This document shows, one piece after another, positions 41,427 through 49,899 of a stretch of 64,000 bases of DNA; positions within the stretch are counted from its first letter, which is position 1, and every line of letters starts with the position of its first letter. The stretch is from CAVYYW01 sp963772845. Its GTDB lineage: Bacteria > Bacillota > Bacilli > Bacillales > Sporolactobacillaceae. The stretch lies in NCBI GenBank assembly GCA_963772845.1, contig CAVYYW010000024.1, positions 42,803-106,802 on the forward strand, given 5' to 3'. Position numbers and translations under genes: made by a program. The notes beneath the pieces are model-generated. The model searched no databases. It was given only the letters and a program-made list of their open reading frames with translations, and had not been told where the DNA came from.

Positions 41427-42569
41427 TTATCTCACAACTTCTGCTGCAGCTGTTTCATAATAACCGTCTTCAATTTTCAGAAGAAATTCTAGAATGTCTT
41501 CCGCTGCATTCGCATTCATAAATTCTCTTTGACTGGCAATAATATCATTTATTTTTTCTCCGTCATTTTTAAGCAAGTCGTCCATGGTATGCTTAATTTC
41601 ATCTGCATCTTTACAGACGGCACCAAGGTTGTATTTTTCTGCAAAAGCAGGATTCTCTTCCTCTTGACCAGGCAATGCACCGGTGATGATGATCGGTAAA
41701 TTTGCTGCGATTGCTTCAAACATGACATTCGGGCTGCCCCGAGTAAAGGCGACATCTGATGAAAGCATCAAATCCTGTATATTTTTTGTGAAACCAAAGA
41801 TTTCAACCTTATCACCATATTTTTCAAGTGAATGCTCCAGCTTTGTCTTCATTTTCACATTCCGCCCAGCCACAATTTTGACAGTGCAATCGAAGTTATC
41901 CAGCAAATTTTCAGCTATTTTATTCATATTGCCCACGCCTTCTCCGCCGCTCATAATAAGACATCTTAACGGTGTTTCTTTTGCAGTAGAGAACGTTTTT
42001 ACCGTAGAGGACTTTCTATAGAATCTTGACCGGACCGGGAACCCCGTTACCTCAATATTCTCTGAAGGAATGCCATAGCCGAGACACTTTTCTCTCGCTT
42101 CAATCGTTGGACTGATAATATAGTCTGCCCGCTTATCCGCCCAGAGTGGGTATATACTAACAAGGTCTGCGATCAGGGTAATGAATGGAATTTTTATCCT
42201 TTGCTTCTCCAGAATGTTTAAAATTGATCCATTAAAGTTAGGATGAACAGATAAGATCAAATCTGGTTTGACCTCATCCAGTAAGGCGAGAAAATTCGCT
42301 CTGATCTGGGCTTCAATAAATTGGTTAACGAGAGAAGGCTTAACGGAGGATATGTTCCACACCATTTTCCACAAATCTTCTGCAATTCTGGTTAGTGGAC
42401 CGTAAGATTTCCCGATGTTTAACAGCAGCTGTCCGCCTAGAGAAAAACCGTCTCTTACGTGAATGTTCACATCATAATAATTTTCAGCTTTTTCACATAG
42501 TGATTCTGTTATACTTTTATGGCCATGTCCGGTATTATCAGAAGAGATAATTAAAATGTTTTTGCTCAT
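41427..42569 (-). CDS. UgtP/MGDG-synthase-family glycosyltransferase
   Basis: A 380-residue GT28-family enzyme, the usual length of B. subtilis UgtP. The N-terminal MGDG_synth domain has SSDNTGHGHKSITESL (about 9-24) and SVHPNFNGSI. The C-terminal half has the nucleotide-sugar signature MSGGEGVGNM and SSDVAFTRGSPNVMFEAIAANLPII (about 285-310). UgtP-type enzymes glucosylate diacylglycerol for glycolipids and lipoteichoic-acid anchors at the membrane face. It is divergent from an MFS protein, as flippase partners often are. Start ATG behind AGAGGTGG. Confidence 0.85.
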   Translation of the reverse strand: MSKNILIISSDNTGHGHKSITESLCEKAENYYDVNIHVRDGFSLGGQLLLNIGKSYGPLTRIAEDLWKMVWNISSVKPSLVNQFIEAQIRANFLALLDEVKPDLILSVHPNFNGSILNILEKQRIKIPFITLIADLVSIYPLWADKRADYIISPTIEAREKCLGYGIPSENIEVTGFPVRSRFYRKSSTVKTFSTAKETPLRCLIMSGGEGVGNMNKIAENLLDNFDCTVKIVAGRNVKMKTKLEHSLEKYGDKVEIFGFTKNIQDLMLSSDVAFTRGSPNVMFEAIAANLPIIITGALPGQEEENPAFAEKYNLGAVCKDADEIKHTMDDLLKNDGEKINDIIASQREFMNANAAEDILEFLLKIEDGYYETAAAEVVR

Positions 42570-42669
42570 ATATTCCCACCTCTTTCATTGCTGATTGAAA
42601 AATTCTTTATTGTTATTCAAGCGGCGTTTTGAACGCACACTATGGTACATAGTAAAGGAGCTTTTCCTC

Positions 42670-44046
42670 TTGAAAAGAATTAATGTAAAAATAACATATA
42701 CCATTTTTGTTTTCATAGCTCTGGCTGCATTCGACAATATCATTATTGGGTTATTTCCGCCTTTGTTTCCTTCCATATCTAAAGATCTTCATGTCAGTGT
42801 AGCAAGCATGGGCGTCATTTCAGCTATAAATATTTTGGTTACAGCCCTCTCCTCAATTTATTGGGGATATCTTTCAGGAAAATTTAGGCGTAAACGGCTG
42901 ATTATTATAGGGACCTTCATATGGGTCCTGTCCGTCTTTTTAACAGCTATAAGCACGAGCTACTTTCAGCTCTTTTTATTTCAAATTTTAACCGGTATTG
43001 GTTTAGGGTGCATTGCGTCTATTGGGTTCAGCGTCTTAACAGACTCCATCCCCTATAGAATGCGCGGTATGATCCTGAGTCTCTGGGGGATGACCCAAGG
43101 ACTTGGCGGCATAATGGGTGCATTGATGGCTTCTTTAATCGCCACCTCCCATACCTGGAGAACGCCGTTTATCATCGTTGGTATTATAGGTTTCTTTCTA
43201 ATTATCCTCTATCTCTTTGTGCAGGAACCTTCGAGAGGCGAGGCAGAACCGGAACTAAAAGGACAATCCTACAATTACATTATAGAAGCTAAACAAATAA
43301 AAGCTATAGTTTTTAAGAAAAGTAATCTTTTTCTTTACATGCAGGCTTTTTTCCTTAATATATCAACAGGAAGTCTTATTTGGCTCCCTGTCATGTATTC
43401 CTACAAGATTCAGCAGCAAGGATACAGCACGAGTATCGCACTGGCAGCTTCCGGCTTTCTCTATGCTATCTTTCAGCTTGGCGGGGTCACATCGGTTTAC
43501 TTCGGGCATCTTGGCGACAGATTTCAAAAGAAATCCTATAAAGGACGGGCCTATTTAACGTCAATTTTTGTCTTACTCGCAATGCCGCTCTATATCCTGA
43601 TGTTTACCGTCCCTCTGACAAATCTGACTTTGCCGACCCACAGTAATTCAATGCTCATTTTAATTAGCTTATTCAAGCAAATTATATTAAATCCATGGAT
43701 TCTGCTAATTTTTATATTATCTTTTTTGGCCTCAGCCGCTCAGTCGGCAAATACGCCCAACTGGCTTGCTCTTATCTCGGACGCCAATCTTCCGGAACAC
43801 AGAGGAACTGCCTTTAGTATCGCAAACCTGTCCAACAGTCTGGGCCGGACGCTCGGCAATGTTGGTGTCGGCATTTTACTGAGTGTCGTGGTGCTGCATT
43901 CCCATGAACCAACCAGCTATATTATCACCTTATCTTTGCTGCAGATTTTCCTGATTCCATCAGCAATTTGCTATCTCATGATGGCCAGACACAATGTCTC
44001 GGATATTAAAAAAGTCAAATCAACGCTCAATGAGAGAAAAGAATGA
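42670..44046 (+). CDS. MFS transporter paired with the glycosyltransferase
   Basis: A 458-residue twelve-helix MFS protein. TTG 42670 lies nine bases after AAAGGAG and begins with the first helix; the longer frame (from 42595) has no binding site. Motifs are YWGYLSGKFRRKRLII in loop 2-3 and GLGCIASIGFSVLTDSIP in helix 4. The substrate is unknown. In S. aureus a UgtP homologue is paired with the MFS glycolipid flippase LtaA, so a lipid-linked substrate is a plausible inference; a drug exporter is the alternative. Confidence 0.82.
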   Translation: MKRINVKITYTIFVFIALAAFDNIIIGLFPPLFPSISKDLHVSVASMGVISAINILVTALSSIYWGYLSGKFRRKRLIIIGTFIWVLSVFLTAISTSYFQLFLFQILTGIGLGCIASIGFSVLTDSIPYRMRGMILSLWGMTQGLGGIMGALMASLIATSHTWRTPFIIVGIIGFFLIILYLFVQEPSRGEAEPELKGQSYNYIIEAKQIKAIVFKKSNLFLYMQAFFLNISTGSLIWLPVMYSYKIQQQGYSTSIALAASGFLYAIFQLGGVTSVYFGHLGDRFQKKSYKGRAYLTSIFVLLAMPLYILMFTVPLTNLTLPTHSNSMLILISLFKQIILNPWILLIFILSFLASAAQSANTPNWLALISDANLPEHRGTAFSIANLSNSLGRTLGNVGVGILLSVVVLHSHEPTSYIITLSLLQIFLIPSAICYLMMARHNVSDIKKVKSTLNERKE

Positions 44047-44072
44047 GCAGCAAATAAATGCGTACCTTATAA

Positions 44073-44105
44073 AAAAACCGCTCAGAAATTACTCTGAGCG
44101 GTTTT
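44073..44105 (+). terminator. Terminator of the MFS gene
   Basis: AACCGCTCAGA pairs with TCTGAGCGGTT around AATTAC, then TTTT. Confidence 0.9.
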
Positions 44106-44336
44106 AATGAATAATAACAAATTAGCTTCCATATTGATGTGATCTCTGTATCAAGAAGCGATGGTTTCACACGGAGTAGAAAAAAAGTGCAATAAGGTAT
44201 GAAAAATCATGATTTTTCATGAAATATAGCTGATTTTATTGAAAAACACAGCAAAATCAGCTTCCGAATTGAACTTTAAGGTACTTTGAGCGGTCTGGGA
44301 CCGTTCCCACTACATGTTTTTGTTCCGCTTCCCGAA

Positions 44337-44413
44337 TTTGCCTGCCACTTTGCAGCATTTGCCTGCCACTTCCCTACGTTTGCCTGCCACTTTCAACAGT
44401 TTGCCTGCCACTT
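44337..44413 (+). repeat. Phased array, invariant TTTGCCTGCCACTT every 21 bases (4 cores)
   Basis: Cores start at 44337, 44358, 44379 and 44400, exactly 21 apart. The 14-base core is identical each time. The 7-base spacers (TGCAGCA, CCCTACG, TCAACAG) are all different. A GGGACCGTTCCC block precedes it at about 44298. No gene is present in 44106-44478. Confidence 0.9.
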
Positions 44414-44434
44414 TCCAAATATTGTTTTTTTATC

Positions 44435-44463
44435 AACAAAAACGGAGCGGTTTCCCGCTCCGT
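44435..44463 (-). terminator. Terminator of the sulfur cluster
   Basis: ACGGAGCGG pairs with CCGCTCCGT on the minus strand, then TTTTTG, 16 bases after the last sulfur gene. Confidence 0.85.
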
Positions 44464-44478
44464 CCGTTGATTAACACT

Positions 44479-45867
44479 TTATTTCCATGCTCCGTAGCCG
44501 CCTGTTAAGTTCAGCACATTTTTGAACCCATACGCTTGGAGAACACTGACTGCAATCGATGACCGAGCGCCTGACTGACAATGGACGACAATGTCTTTGT
44601 TTTCAGGGAGCTCGCTTGTCCGATCAGGAAGTGTGCCAAGCATGATATGATGGGCCTGATCAATATGACCGCTGTCCCATTCGCCTTGATTTCTCACATC
44701 AAGAACAAAAAGGTCATCATCATTAAGTCGTTTCTTTAATGCTTCAGGTGAAATCTGGTCATAGCTTTCTGTTTCAAGATCACTGTTAAGCAAGTGGTCC
44801 GGTTCAGAGAAGCCTTCAAGATTATCGAGACCGATTGACTGAAGTGATTGCTTCACTTGGTCAACCTGATCCTCGTCAGAAATTAGAACGATTTTCTTAT
44901 CATAGTCGATCAGCCAACCTGCCCAATTCGGGAAGGCTTTGTTATGCGGAATATTGATAGATCCCTTAAGGTGCTTCTCGCCGAATGCCTTCGCTGGTCT
45001 CGTATCCAGTACAGTATAGGCTTCACTGTCTAGCATTTCTTGCACCTGCTTGGCGTCCTCAATCCGAGAAACCGAATCCTCAATCCGAAGCTCAGGGCCC
45101 TTTTTATTAACTTCCTTCATCACACCGAAATATTTCGGCGGCTCTGGCTGTTCAGACAGCAGCGCTTTGACAAAGCTTTCTTCATCCGTTTCGTTTAGTG
45201 CCCAGTTACTGCGCTTTTCATAGCCTGTTGTTGACATTGGCACAGCACCGAGCGATTTACCGCAGGCGCTTCCTGCACCATGCCCCGGCCATAGTTGTAA
45301 AAAGTCCGGAAGTTCTTTAAACCGTTTAAGTGAGCGGAACATATCGCGTGCGCCAGTCTCCGCACTCCCTGAAACGTTTGCTGCTTTTTCAAGCAGATCA
45401 GGACGGCCGACATCACCGACAAACACAAAGTCACCTGTGAAGATACCCATTGGCTCGTTCATCCCTCCGCCATGATCCGTTAAAATAAACGATAGGCTTT
45501 CAGGAGTATGTCCTGGAGTATGCATCACTTCAAACCCAACATTGCCGATCGAAAAGGCAGAGCCATCGGTTAATTTCACATGCTCAACTTCATCTAAGTA
45601 CTTGTGTTTCCAATCCTGTCCGCCTTCATCAGAAAGATAGAGCTTCACGCCATGACGAACACCAAGCTCTCTGGCGCCAGAGACAAAGTCAGCATGAATA
45701 TGCGTTTCAGCCGCGGCATGAATGGTTAGGCCCTCTTTTTTTGCCTCAGCAAAATAAGGTTCAATATTTCTCGCAGGGTCAATGACAATCGCTTCACCCG
45801 TTTTTTGACATCCTACCATGTAAGAATATTGCGCGAGTTTTTCATCAAAAAAAGATCTAAAAAACAT
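44479..45867 (-). CDS. Persulfide dioxygenase-sulfurtransferase fusion (CstB-like: MBL + two rhodaneses)
   Basis: A 462-residue protein with a metallo-beta-lactamase domain (about 1-250; THIHADFVSG near 55-64, HTPGHTPES, GDFVFVGDVGRPDL), an inactive rhodanese (about 270-360, no Cys in its loop) and an active rhodanese (about 370-462) with CQSGARSS, Cys at about 430. CstB-type enzymes oxidise persulfides and make thiosulfate. The HxHxDF form, with Phe where most have His, is as I recall for the CstB branch. Start ATG behind AAGGAGG. It is last gene of the CstR-controlled cluster. Confidence 0.9.
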   Translation of the reverse strand: MFFRSFFDEKLAQYSYMVGCQKTGEAIVIDPARNIEPYFAEAKKEGLTIHAAAETHIHADFVSGARELGVRHGVKLYLSDEGGQDWKHKYLDEVEHVKLTDGSAFSIGNVGFEVMHTPGHTPESLSFILTDHGGGMNEPMGIFTGDFVFVGDVGRPDLLEKAANVSGSAETGARDMFRSLKRFKELPDFLQLWPGHGAGSACGKSLGAVPMSTTGYEKRSNWALNETDEESFVKALLSEQPEPPKYFGVMKEVNKKGPELRIEDSVSRIEDAKQVQEMLDSEAYTVLDTRPAKAFGEKHLKGSINIPHNKAFPNWAGWLIDYDKKIVLISDEDQVDQVKQSLQSIGLDNLEGFSEPDHLLNSDLETESYDQISPEALKKRLNDDDLFVLDVRNQGEWDSGHIDQAHHIMLGTLPDRTSELPENKDIVVHCQSGARSSIAVSVLQAYGFKNVLNLTGGYGAWK

Positions 45868-45880
45868 CGTTCATTCCTCC

Positions 45881-46657
45881 TTAAAATAAAATGTCACTCC
45901 ACACTTTTACTGCAGTGAGCATAATTAATATAATCAGAATCCACTTTAAGATTTTCGAATTTGCCTTTTGGCCCACTTTTGCGCCAATTGGCGAGGCGAT
46001 GATGCTAGCAATCACAAGAACCAGAGCCGGCAGAAACAGAATTTGGTGAGACATCAGCTTTCCTGCCGTGGAACCGATTGACGAGATAAACGTGACTGCG
46101 AGCGACGTAGCAATCGTCACTCTCATCGGAATCTTCAGTACGGTCAGCATGATCGGCACAAGTAAGAATGCGCCGCCTGCCCCAACAATCCCGGCACTAA
46201 TTCCGACCAGAAAAGAAAGACTGGCAGCTAAAAATAGACTGTAATGAAGCTTCTGGTCCGCTGATCCTTTTTCTTTTTTCGGGATAAACATCAGAATGAC
46301 AGCGAGCAGTGCCAGCACACCATAGACGATATTTACAACCGACTCCGAGACCCATTCAGAGCCAAATCCGCCAAGCAAACTGCCAATTAAAATGCTGATC
46401 CCCATCGTCAAAATAAGGCTCTTATTAAGATACCCACTTTTTCGATAGGCGAATACCCCGCTTAACGTGGCAAAAAACACCTGGACCGCGACGATTCCCG
46501 ATACATCATGGGCGGATAGAGCCGATAATCCGAATAACGCTGGAATGTAAAGCAGCATCGGATAATTAATAATTGCTCCCCCAACCCCAAGCATACCGGA
46601 GAGAAAAGAGCCAATAAAGCCAAGGATAAATAATAAAATAATAAATGTTATCGACAC
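45881..46657 (-). CDS. TauE/SafE-family exporter in the sulfur cluster
   Basis: A 258-residue membrane protein with eight helices in two halves. The paired glycine motifs are SGMLGVGGAIINYPMLL (about 20-36) and AGIVGAGGAFLLVPIML (about 155-171). TauE-type proteins in CstR or CsoR clusters are thought to export sulfite or thiosulfate made during persulfide oxidation. GTG start behind AGGAGG. It sits 13 bases upstream of the CstB-like gene, so the producer and exporter are cotranscribed. It is distinct from the TauE-like gene at 12.4 kb. Confidence 0.9.
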   Translation of the reverse strand: MSITFIILLFILGFIGSFLSGMLGVGGAIINYPMLLYIPALFGLSALSAHDVSGIVAVQVFFATLSGVFAYRKSGYLNKSLILTMGISILIGSLLGGFGSEWVSESVVNIVYGVLALLAVILMFIPKKEKGSADQKLHYSLFLAASLSFLVGISAGIVGAGGAFLLVPIMLTVLKIPMRVTIATSLAVTFISSIGSTAGKLMSHQILFLPALVLVIASIIASPIGAKVGQKANSKILKWILIILIMLTAVKVWSDILF

Positions 46658-46715
46658 TTGAGAACCTCCTCTCCGGCAGCTCCCGGCCGAAGATACATAG
46701 AAATATTATCTTCTC

Positions 46716-46949
46716 TTATTTCTTCTTGATCCAGAACTTGAAAACACCGTTTTCTTCAGACTGGTCAAGAAGGTCGTGTCCGCCTGACTTTGCCCATGCT
46801 GCTAGATCGCTTTTTGCACCTTTATCCGTTGCATGAATTTCTAAGATCTCCCCGGAATTCACTTCATCCATAGCCTTTTTTGTTCTTACGATCGGCATAG
46901 GACAAGCTAGCCCTTTTGCATCTAATACTTTCGCTGCTTCTAAGCTCAT
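46716..46949 (-). CDS. TusA-like sulfurtransferase
   Basis: A 77-residue sulfur carrier of the TusA/SirA/YedF fold. The active-site motif is GLACPMPIVRTKKAM with Cys16 (CPxP), followed by LEIHATDKGAKSDLAAWA and a C-terminal FKFWIKK strand. Such proteins accept persulfide sulfur from rhodaneses. AGGAGG lies eight bases before the ATG. It closely resembles the N-terminal domain of the YrkF-like fusion in the same cluster. Confidence 0.92.
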   Translation of the reverse strand: MSLEAAKVLDAKGLACPMPIVRTKKAMDEVNSGEILEIHATDKGAKSDLAAWAKSGGHDLLDQSEENGVFKFWIKKK

Positions 46950-47059
46950 TATAATTCCTCCTGTTATTTAAAGACTGTTTTCGTAAACGTTGTGATGATA
47001 GTTTCACTCTTAATTCTCTGAAAAAGTTCCATTTATGCAGGCGACGTAAACTTAGTTCT

Positions 47060-47150
47060 GATTTCCGTTGCAGGCACTCGCTTTCCGCGAGCAGCCTAGA
47101 GCGGAAATCAACAACCACGACATCCACAACGATGGCTTTTTCCGCTGCCT
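47060..47150 (+). repeat. Short dispersed-repeat fragment inside the sulfur cluster
   Basis: GCACTCGCTTTCC, GCGAGCAGCCTAGAGC, GGAAATCAACAACCAC and GGCTTTTTCCGC correspond to the right half of the main repeat. It separates the tusA-like gene from the MBL gene in an otherwise compact operon. Confidence 0.65.
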
Positions 47151-47171
47151 TCACGGAATAAATCTGCCTTT

Positions 47172-48302
47172 TTAACTTACAGCACAGCGGTTAGGACCCA
47201 TTTCCATGTCACGCTGCTGTTCTTCGTCCGCTGCTATTTTGCCCATGTTCAATTGACGGATTTCCTGATAGGCATTTGGCTGCGGCGGCAGGTTTTCGCT
47301 AACCATTTTCCGGAATTCTTCTTTGTCAGTAACCTGTAGGCCAGCATTTTTACTGTACAGATCGCCTAATCTCGCTTGAACCGTTCCATCGTCATTCAAC
47401 TCACTGATTTTTGAAAAGTGAGCGGGCAGGACAATAAGGTCTTCCGACAATTCTTTATAGCGTTGATAAAGTGTTTCCCGCAGATCTTCCACCCAGTCCT
47501 GTGCCTTTCCGGCAAGATCAGGGCGTCCGATTGAGTCGACAAACAATATATCACCAGATAAAAGGTACTGATTATCAATGATAAGTGATGTGCTGCCGAT
47601 CGTATGGCCAGGTGAATAAACAGCCTGTACCTGAATGCGCGTTTTTCCAACATGAAGCTCTGATCCGTCTTGAAGCGGATGATAGTCAAAAGTAACCTCT
47701 TCAGCGTCTTTTGGCGGCAGATAATAGTCAGCGTTCAGCTTTTTGGCAAGCAGGCGTCCACCGGAAATATGATCGGCGTGCAAATGGGTGTCGATCGTAT
47801 ATTTAATCGTTAAATTGTTTGCTTCTGCAAAATTCTGATACACATCTGTCATACGATTCGTATCGACGATTGCCGCTTCTCCGTCGGATTCAATCAAATA
47901 AGAGAGACAGCCTTTTCCAAGGCGTACAAATTGATAAAGCGCTGCACCGTTGTTCAGATCCGCAACTTTAACAGGCTCTAGATATTCACTCCATGCCTTC
48001 ATCCCGCCTTGAAGGCTGTATATTTTATCAAAACCCGCTTCAAGAAGTTCCTCTCCAACAAATTCTGAAGAACCACCTTTCGCGCACACGACTAATACCG
48101 GTTCATCCTTTGGAAGTTTATCCGCTAGTTCGTCCACACCGTCAAGCAGGTTAAAATAAGGCTCATTGTGCATCTCCAGATTCTTGCCCTCAATTTTCCA
48201 GTCGGCAAATTCATCTGAATTTCTAACATCTAAAATAAATAGATTTTCTCTATTAATAATGACTTGCGCTAACTCGCTTGCTTTCATGTTCTTAACTGCC
48301 AA
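47172..48302 (-). CDS. Rhodanese-MBL fusion (YrkH-like persulfide-metabolism enzyme)
   Basis: A 376-residue protein with the opposite domain order to the CstB-like protein. An N-terminal rhodanese (about 1-110, LVVCAKGGSSEF with Cys73) precedes a metallo-beta-lactamase domain with the full DTHLHADHISGG motif (about 172-183), YSPGHTIGS and GDILFVDSIGRPDL. It matches B. subtilis YrkH-type proteins and persulfide dioxygenases. TTG start behind AAGGAG. It probably handles a different sulfane-sulfur substrate from the CstB-like enzyme. Confidence 0.9.
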   Translation of the reverse strand: MAVKNMKASELAQVIINRENLFILDVRNSDEFADWKIEGKNLEMHNEPYFNLLDGVDELADKLPKDEPVLVVCAKGGSSEFVGEELLEAGFDKIYSLQGGMKAWSEYLEPVKVADLNNGAALYQFVRLGKGCLSYLIESDGEAAIVDTNRMTDVYQNFAEANNLTIKYTIDTHLHADHISGGRLLAKKLNADYYLPPKDAEEVTFDYHPLQDGSELHVGKTRIQVQAVYSPGHTIGSTSLIIDNQYLLSGDILFVDSIGRPDLAGKAQDWVEDLRETLYQRYKELSEDLIVLPAHFSKISELNDDGTVQARLGDLYSKNAGLQVTDKEEFRKMVSENLPPQPNAYQEIRQLNMGKIAADEEQQRDMEMGPNRCAVS

Positions 48303-48341
48303 TGCTTTTCACTCCTTTGTTAAATAGATACTATAGATTTT

Positions 48342-48914
48342 TTAGTTGTCTTTTACGGATGGTCCATCCCACTCAGCCATTCCTGGCACCACATTTGTAA
48401 CTTTATTAAACCCGTTTTGTGATAACGTTTGAGCAGCAAAGTCACTTCGGTTTCCGGTACGGCAAATGACATAAATTTCGTCTTCTTTATTTAGCTCATC
48501 CAGTCTTGCCTCTAAAGAGCCCATCGGAATATGCTTAGCATCGGCAATGTGACCAAAAGCAAATTCTGCTGGTTCTCTTACATCCAGAATGGTCATTTCT
48601 TCGCCATTATCCAGTTTCTCCTGCAGATCTTTAAGGTCGGTAACATGCGGATGCTTGGTATCTTCTTTTTCTTCTTCAGGTGTTGATTTCCGTAGATAAT
48701 GTTTTAATACGCCGCTTTCTTCAACAGTCCCAATATAATTGTGGCCCGTTTTATTTGCCCAAGCTTGTAGATCAGCTGTTGAACCTTTATCGGTTGCTTG
48801 AATTTCCAAGACCTGACCGGCAGTTAATTCAGTAATCATTTTTTTCGTGCGGATGATCGGCATCGGGCACGCAAGACCTTTTGCATCAAGTACTTTATTA
48901 ACTTCTATTTCCAT
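48342..48914 (-). CDS. TusA-rhodanese fusion (YrkF type)
   Basis: A 190-residue protein. Residues 1-75 are a TusA domain (GLACPMPIIRTKKM, Cys17), then a charged linker, then a rhodanese (about 90-190) with VICRTGNRSD as active loop and GMAEWDGP at the end. B. subtilis YrkF and S. aureus CstA have this layout, CstA with a further domain. It moves sulfur between rhodanese and TusA sites. AGAGGTG precedes the ATG. It lies in the middle of the CstR-controlled cluster. Confidence 0.93.
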   Translation of the reverse strand: MEIEVNKVLDAKGLACPMPIIRTKKMITELTAGQVLEIQATDKGSTADLQAWANKTGHNYIGTVEESGVLKHYLRKSTPEEEKEDTKHPHVTDLKDLQEKLDNGEEMTILDVREPAEFAFGHIADAKHIPMGSLEARLDELNKEDEIYVICRTGNRSDFAAQTLSQNGFNKVTNVVPGMAEWDGPSVKDN

Positions 48915-48939
48915 TTAAAACACCTCTTATTATTTAAAT

Positions 48940-49242
48940 TTATTGTCCGTATTTAGCATCCCAGGCTGTCATTCCGCCAACAAGGTTTCTCACATTGAAC
49001 CCTTCGTTGCTCAGAATCTCACTTGCTTTACTGCTCCGTCCTCCAGAGCGGCACACCATGATGTGTTCTTTATTTTTATCAATTTCATTCGTCCGGTCGC
49101 TGATCTGACCGAGCGGGATATGCTTAGCACCCGGGATCATTCCTTTAGCAACCTCATCATCTTCCCTTACATCAATAATGCTTAATTCCTGATTGTTTTT
49201 AAGCTGTTCATACACTTCTTCAGGCATAATATTTTTAATCAT
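48940..49242 (-). CDS. Single-domain rhodanese
   Basis: A 100-residue sulfurtransferase. SIIDVREDDEVAKGMIPGAKHIPLG is the N-terminal half (written here as the D-V-R-E and G-A-K-H-I-P-L-G motifs), and MVCRSGGRSS holds the catalytic Cys. Start ATG 49242 is seven bases after AAGGAG; the ATG at 49248 overlaps the binding site. A CstR operator lies at 49271-49284, about 30 bases upstream, so this gene may have its own controlled promoter. Confidence 0.9.
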   Translation of the reverse strand: MIKNIMPEEVYEQLKNNQELSIIDVREDDEVAKGMIPGAKHIPLGQISDRTNEIDKNKEHIMVCRSGGRSSKASEILSNEGFNVRNLVGGMTAWDAKYGQ

Positions 49243-49270
49243 TGTCATTCTCCTTTCTCATTTCCAAAAG

Positions 49271-49284
49271 TACCCCTATAGGTA
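49271..49284. promoter_or_regulatory. CstR operator 1
   Basis: TACCCCTATAGGTA, an inverted repeat of the TACC...GGTA type shared with three other sites in the cluster. Confidence 0.7.
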
Positions 49285-49303
49285 TAATTTTCTTCAAAAA
49301 AAT

Positions 49304-49783
49304 TTAAATAAATAAATTATGATTGGCTTCGTTGGCATCTCCAAGGTATGCAGCCACACCAGCATAATCAATGTCATCAATTAATTCTTCCTGATGCAGA
49401 CCAAGCAGATCCATTGTCATCGTGCATGCCACAAGCTTGATGCCTTGTTCTTTTGCCATTTCTACAAGTTCAGGCAATGGCACAGCATTGTGCTTCTTCA
49501 TCACATGCTGAATCATTTTTGGACCCATTCCTGCGTAGTTCATTTTAGATAATCCCATTTTTTTAGGACCTCGAGGCATCATCTTACCGAACATCTTCTC
49601 AAGCCATCCTTTTTTAACATCGACCTGCTGATCTTTTCTTAGCAGATTAAGTCCCCAAAAGGTATGAAAAATCGTGACCTCTCTGTCATATGCCGCTGCA
49701 CCGTTCGCAATAATATAAGCGGCCATTGCTTTGTCCATATCTCCGCTAAATAACACAATCGTTGTCTTTTCTTTTAATTCCAT
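49304..49783 (-). CDS. DsrE/DsrF-like sulfur-carrier protein (YrkE type)
   Basis: A 159-residue protein of the DsrE/F/H fold. It has TTIVLFSGDMDKAMAAYIIA (about 7-26), the FHTFWGLNLLRK motif (about 39-50) and VACTMTMDLLGL with the conserved Cys (about 118-129). This pattern fits the YrkE/DrsE-2 group found beside YrkF and rhodaneses. It probably shuttles persulfide in the cytosol. The start has AGGAGG nine bases upstream. It is first structural gene after cstR, under the operator-promoter at 49853-49899. Confidence 0.9.
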   Translation of the reverse strand: MELKEKTTIVLFSGDMDKAMAAYIIANGAAAYDREVTIFHTFWGLNLLRKDQQVDVKKGWLEKMFGKMMPRGPKKMGLSKMNYAGMGPKMIQHVMKKHNAVPLPELVEMAKEQGIKLVACTMTMDLLGLHQEELIDDIDYAGVAAYLGDANEANHNLFI

Positions 49784-49806
49784 AATATCCTCCTTTTATA
49801 TAAACA

Positions 49807-49824
49807 TATACCTGTATGGGTATA
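49807..49824. promoter_or_regulatory. CstR operator 2
   Basis: TATACCTGTATGGGTATA, inverted repeat TATACC/GGTATA, between the promoter and the DsrE-like gene. Confidence 0.75.
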
Positions 49825-49852
49825 CAATCAGTCCAAAAAAATAATGGGATTT

Positions 49853-49899
49853 AATACCCCGATGGGTATTAATATACCATCTCATTATTTTTGTGTCAA
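49853..49899 (-). promoter_or_regulatory. Sulfur-operon promoter with CstR operator 3
   Basis: On the minus strand TTGACA (49894-49899), 17-base spacer, TATATT (49871-49876), then AATACCCCGATGGGTATT (49853-49870; perfect 7-base arms) over the start site. The -35 overlaps the cstR stop codon. Confidence 0.88.

Noticed and set aside
44337..44413. Possible CRISPR array
   Set aside because: Repeats are 14 bases and spacers only 7, and no cas genes are present. The geometry does not fit any CRISPR type.
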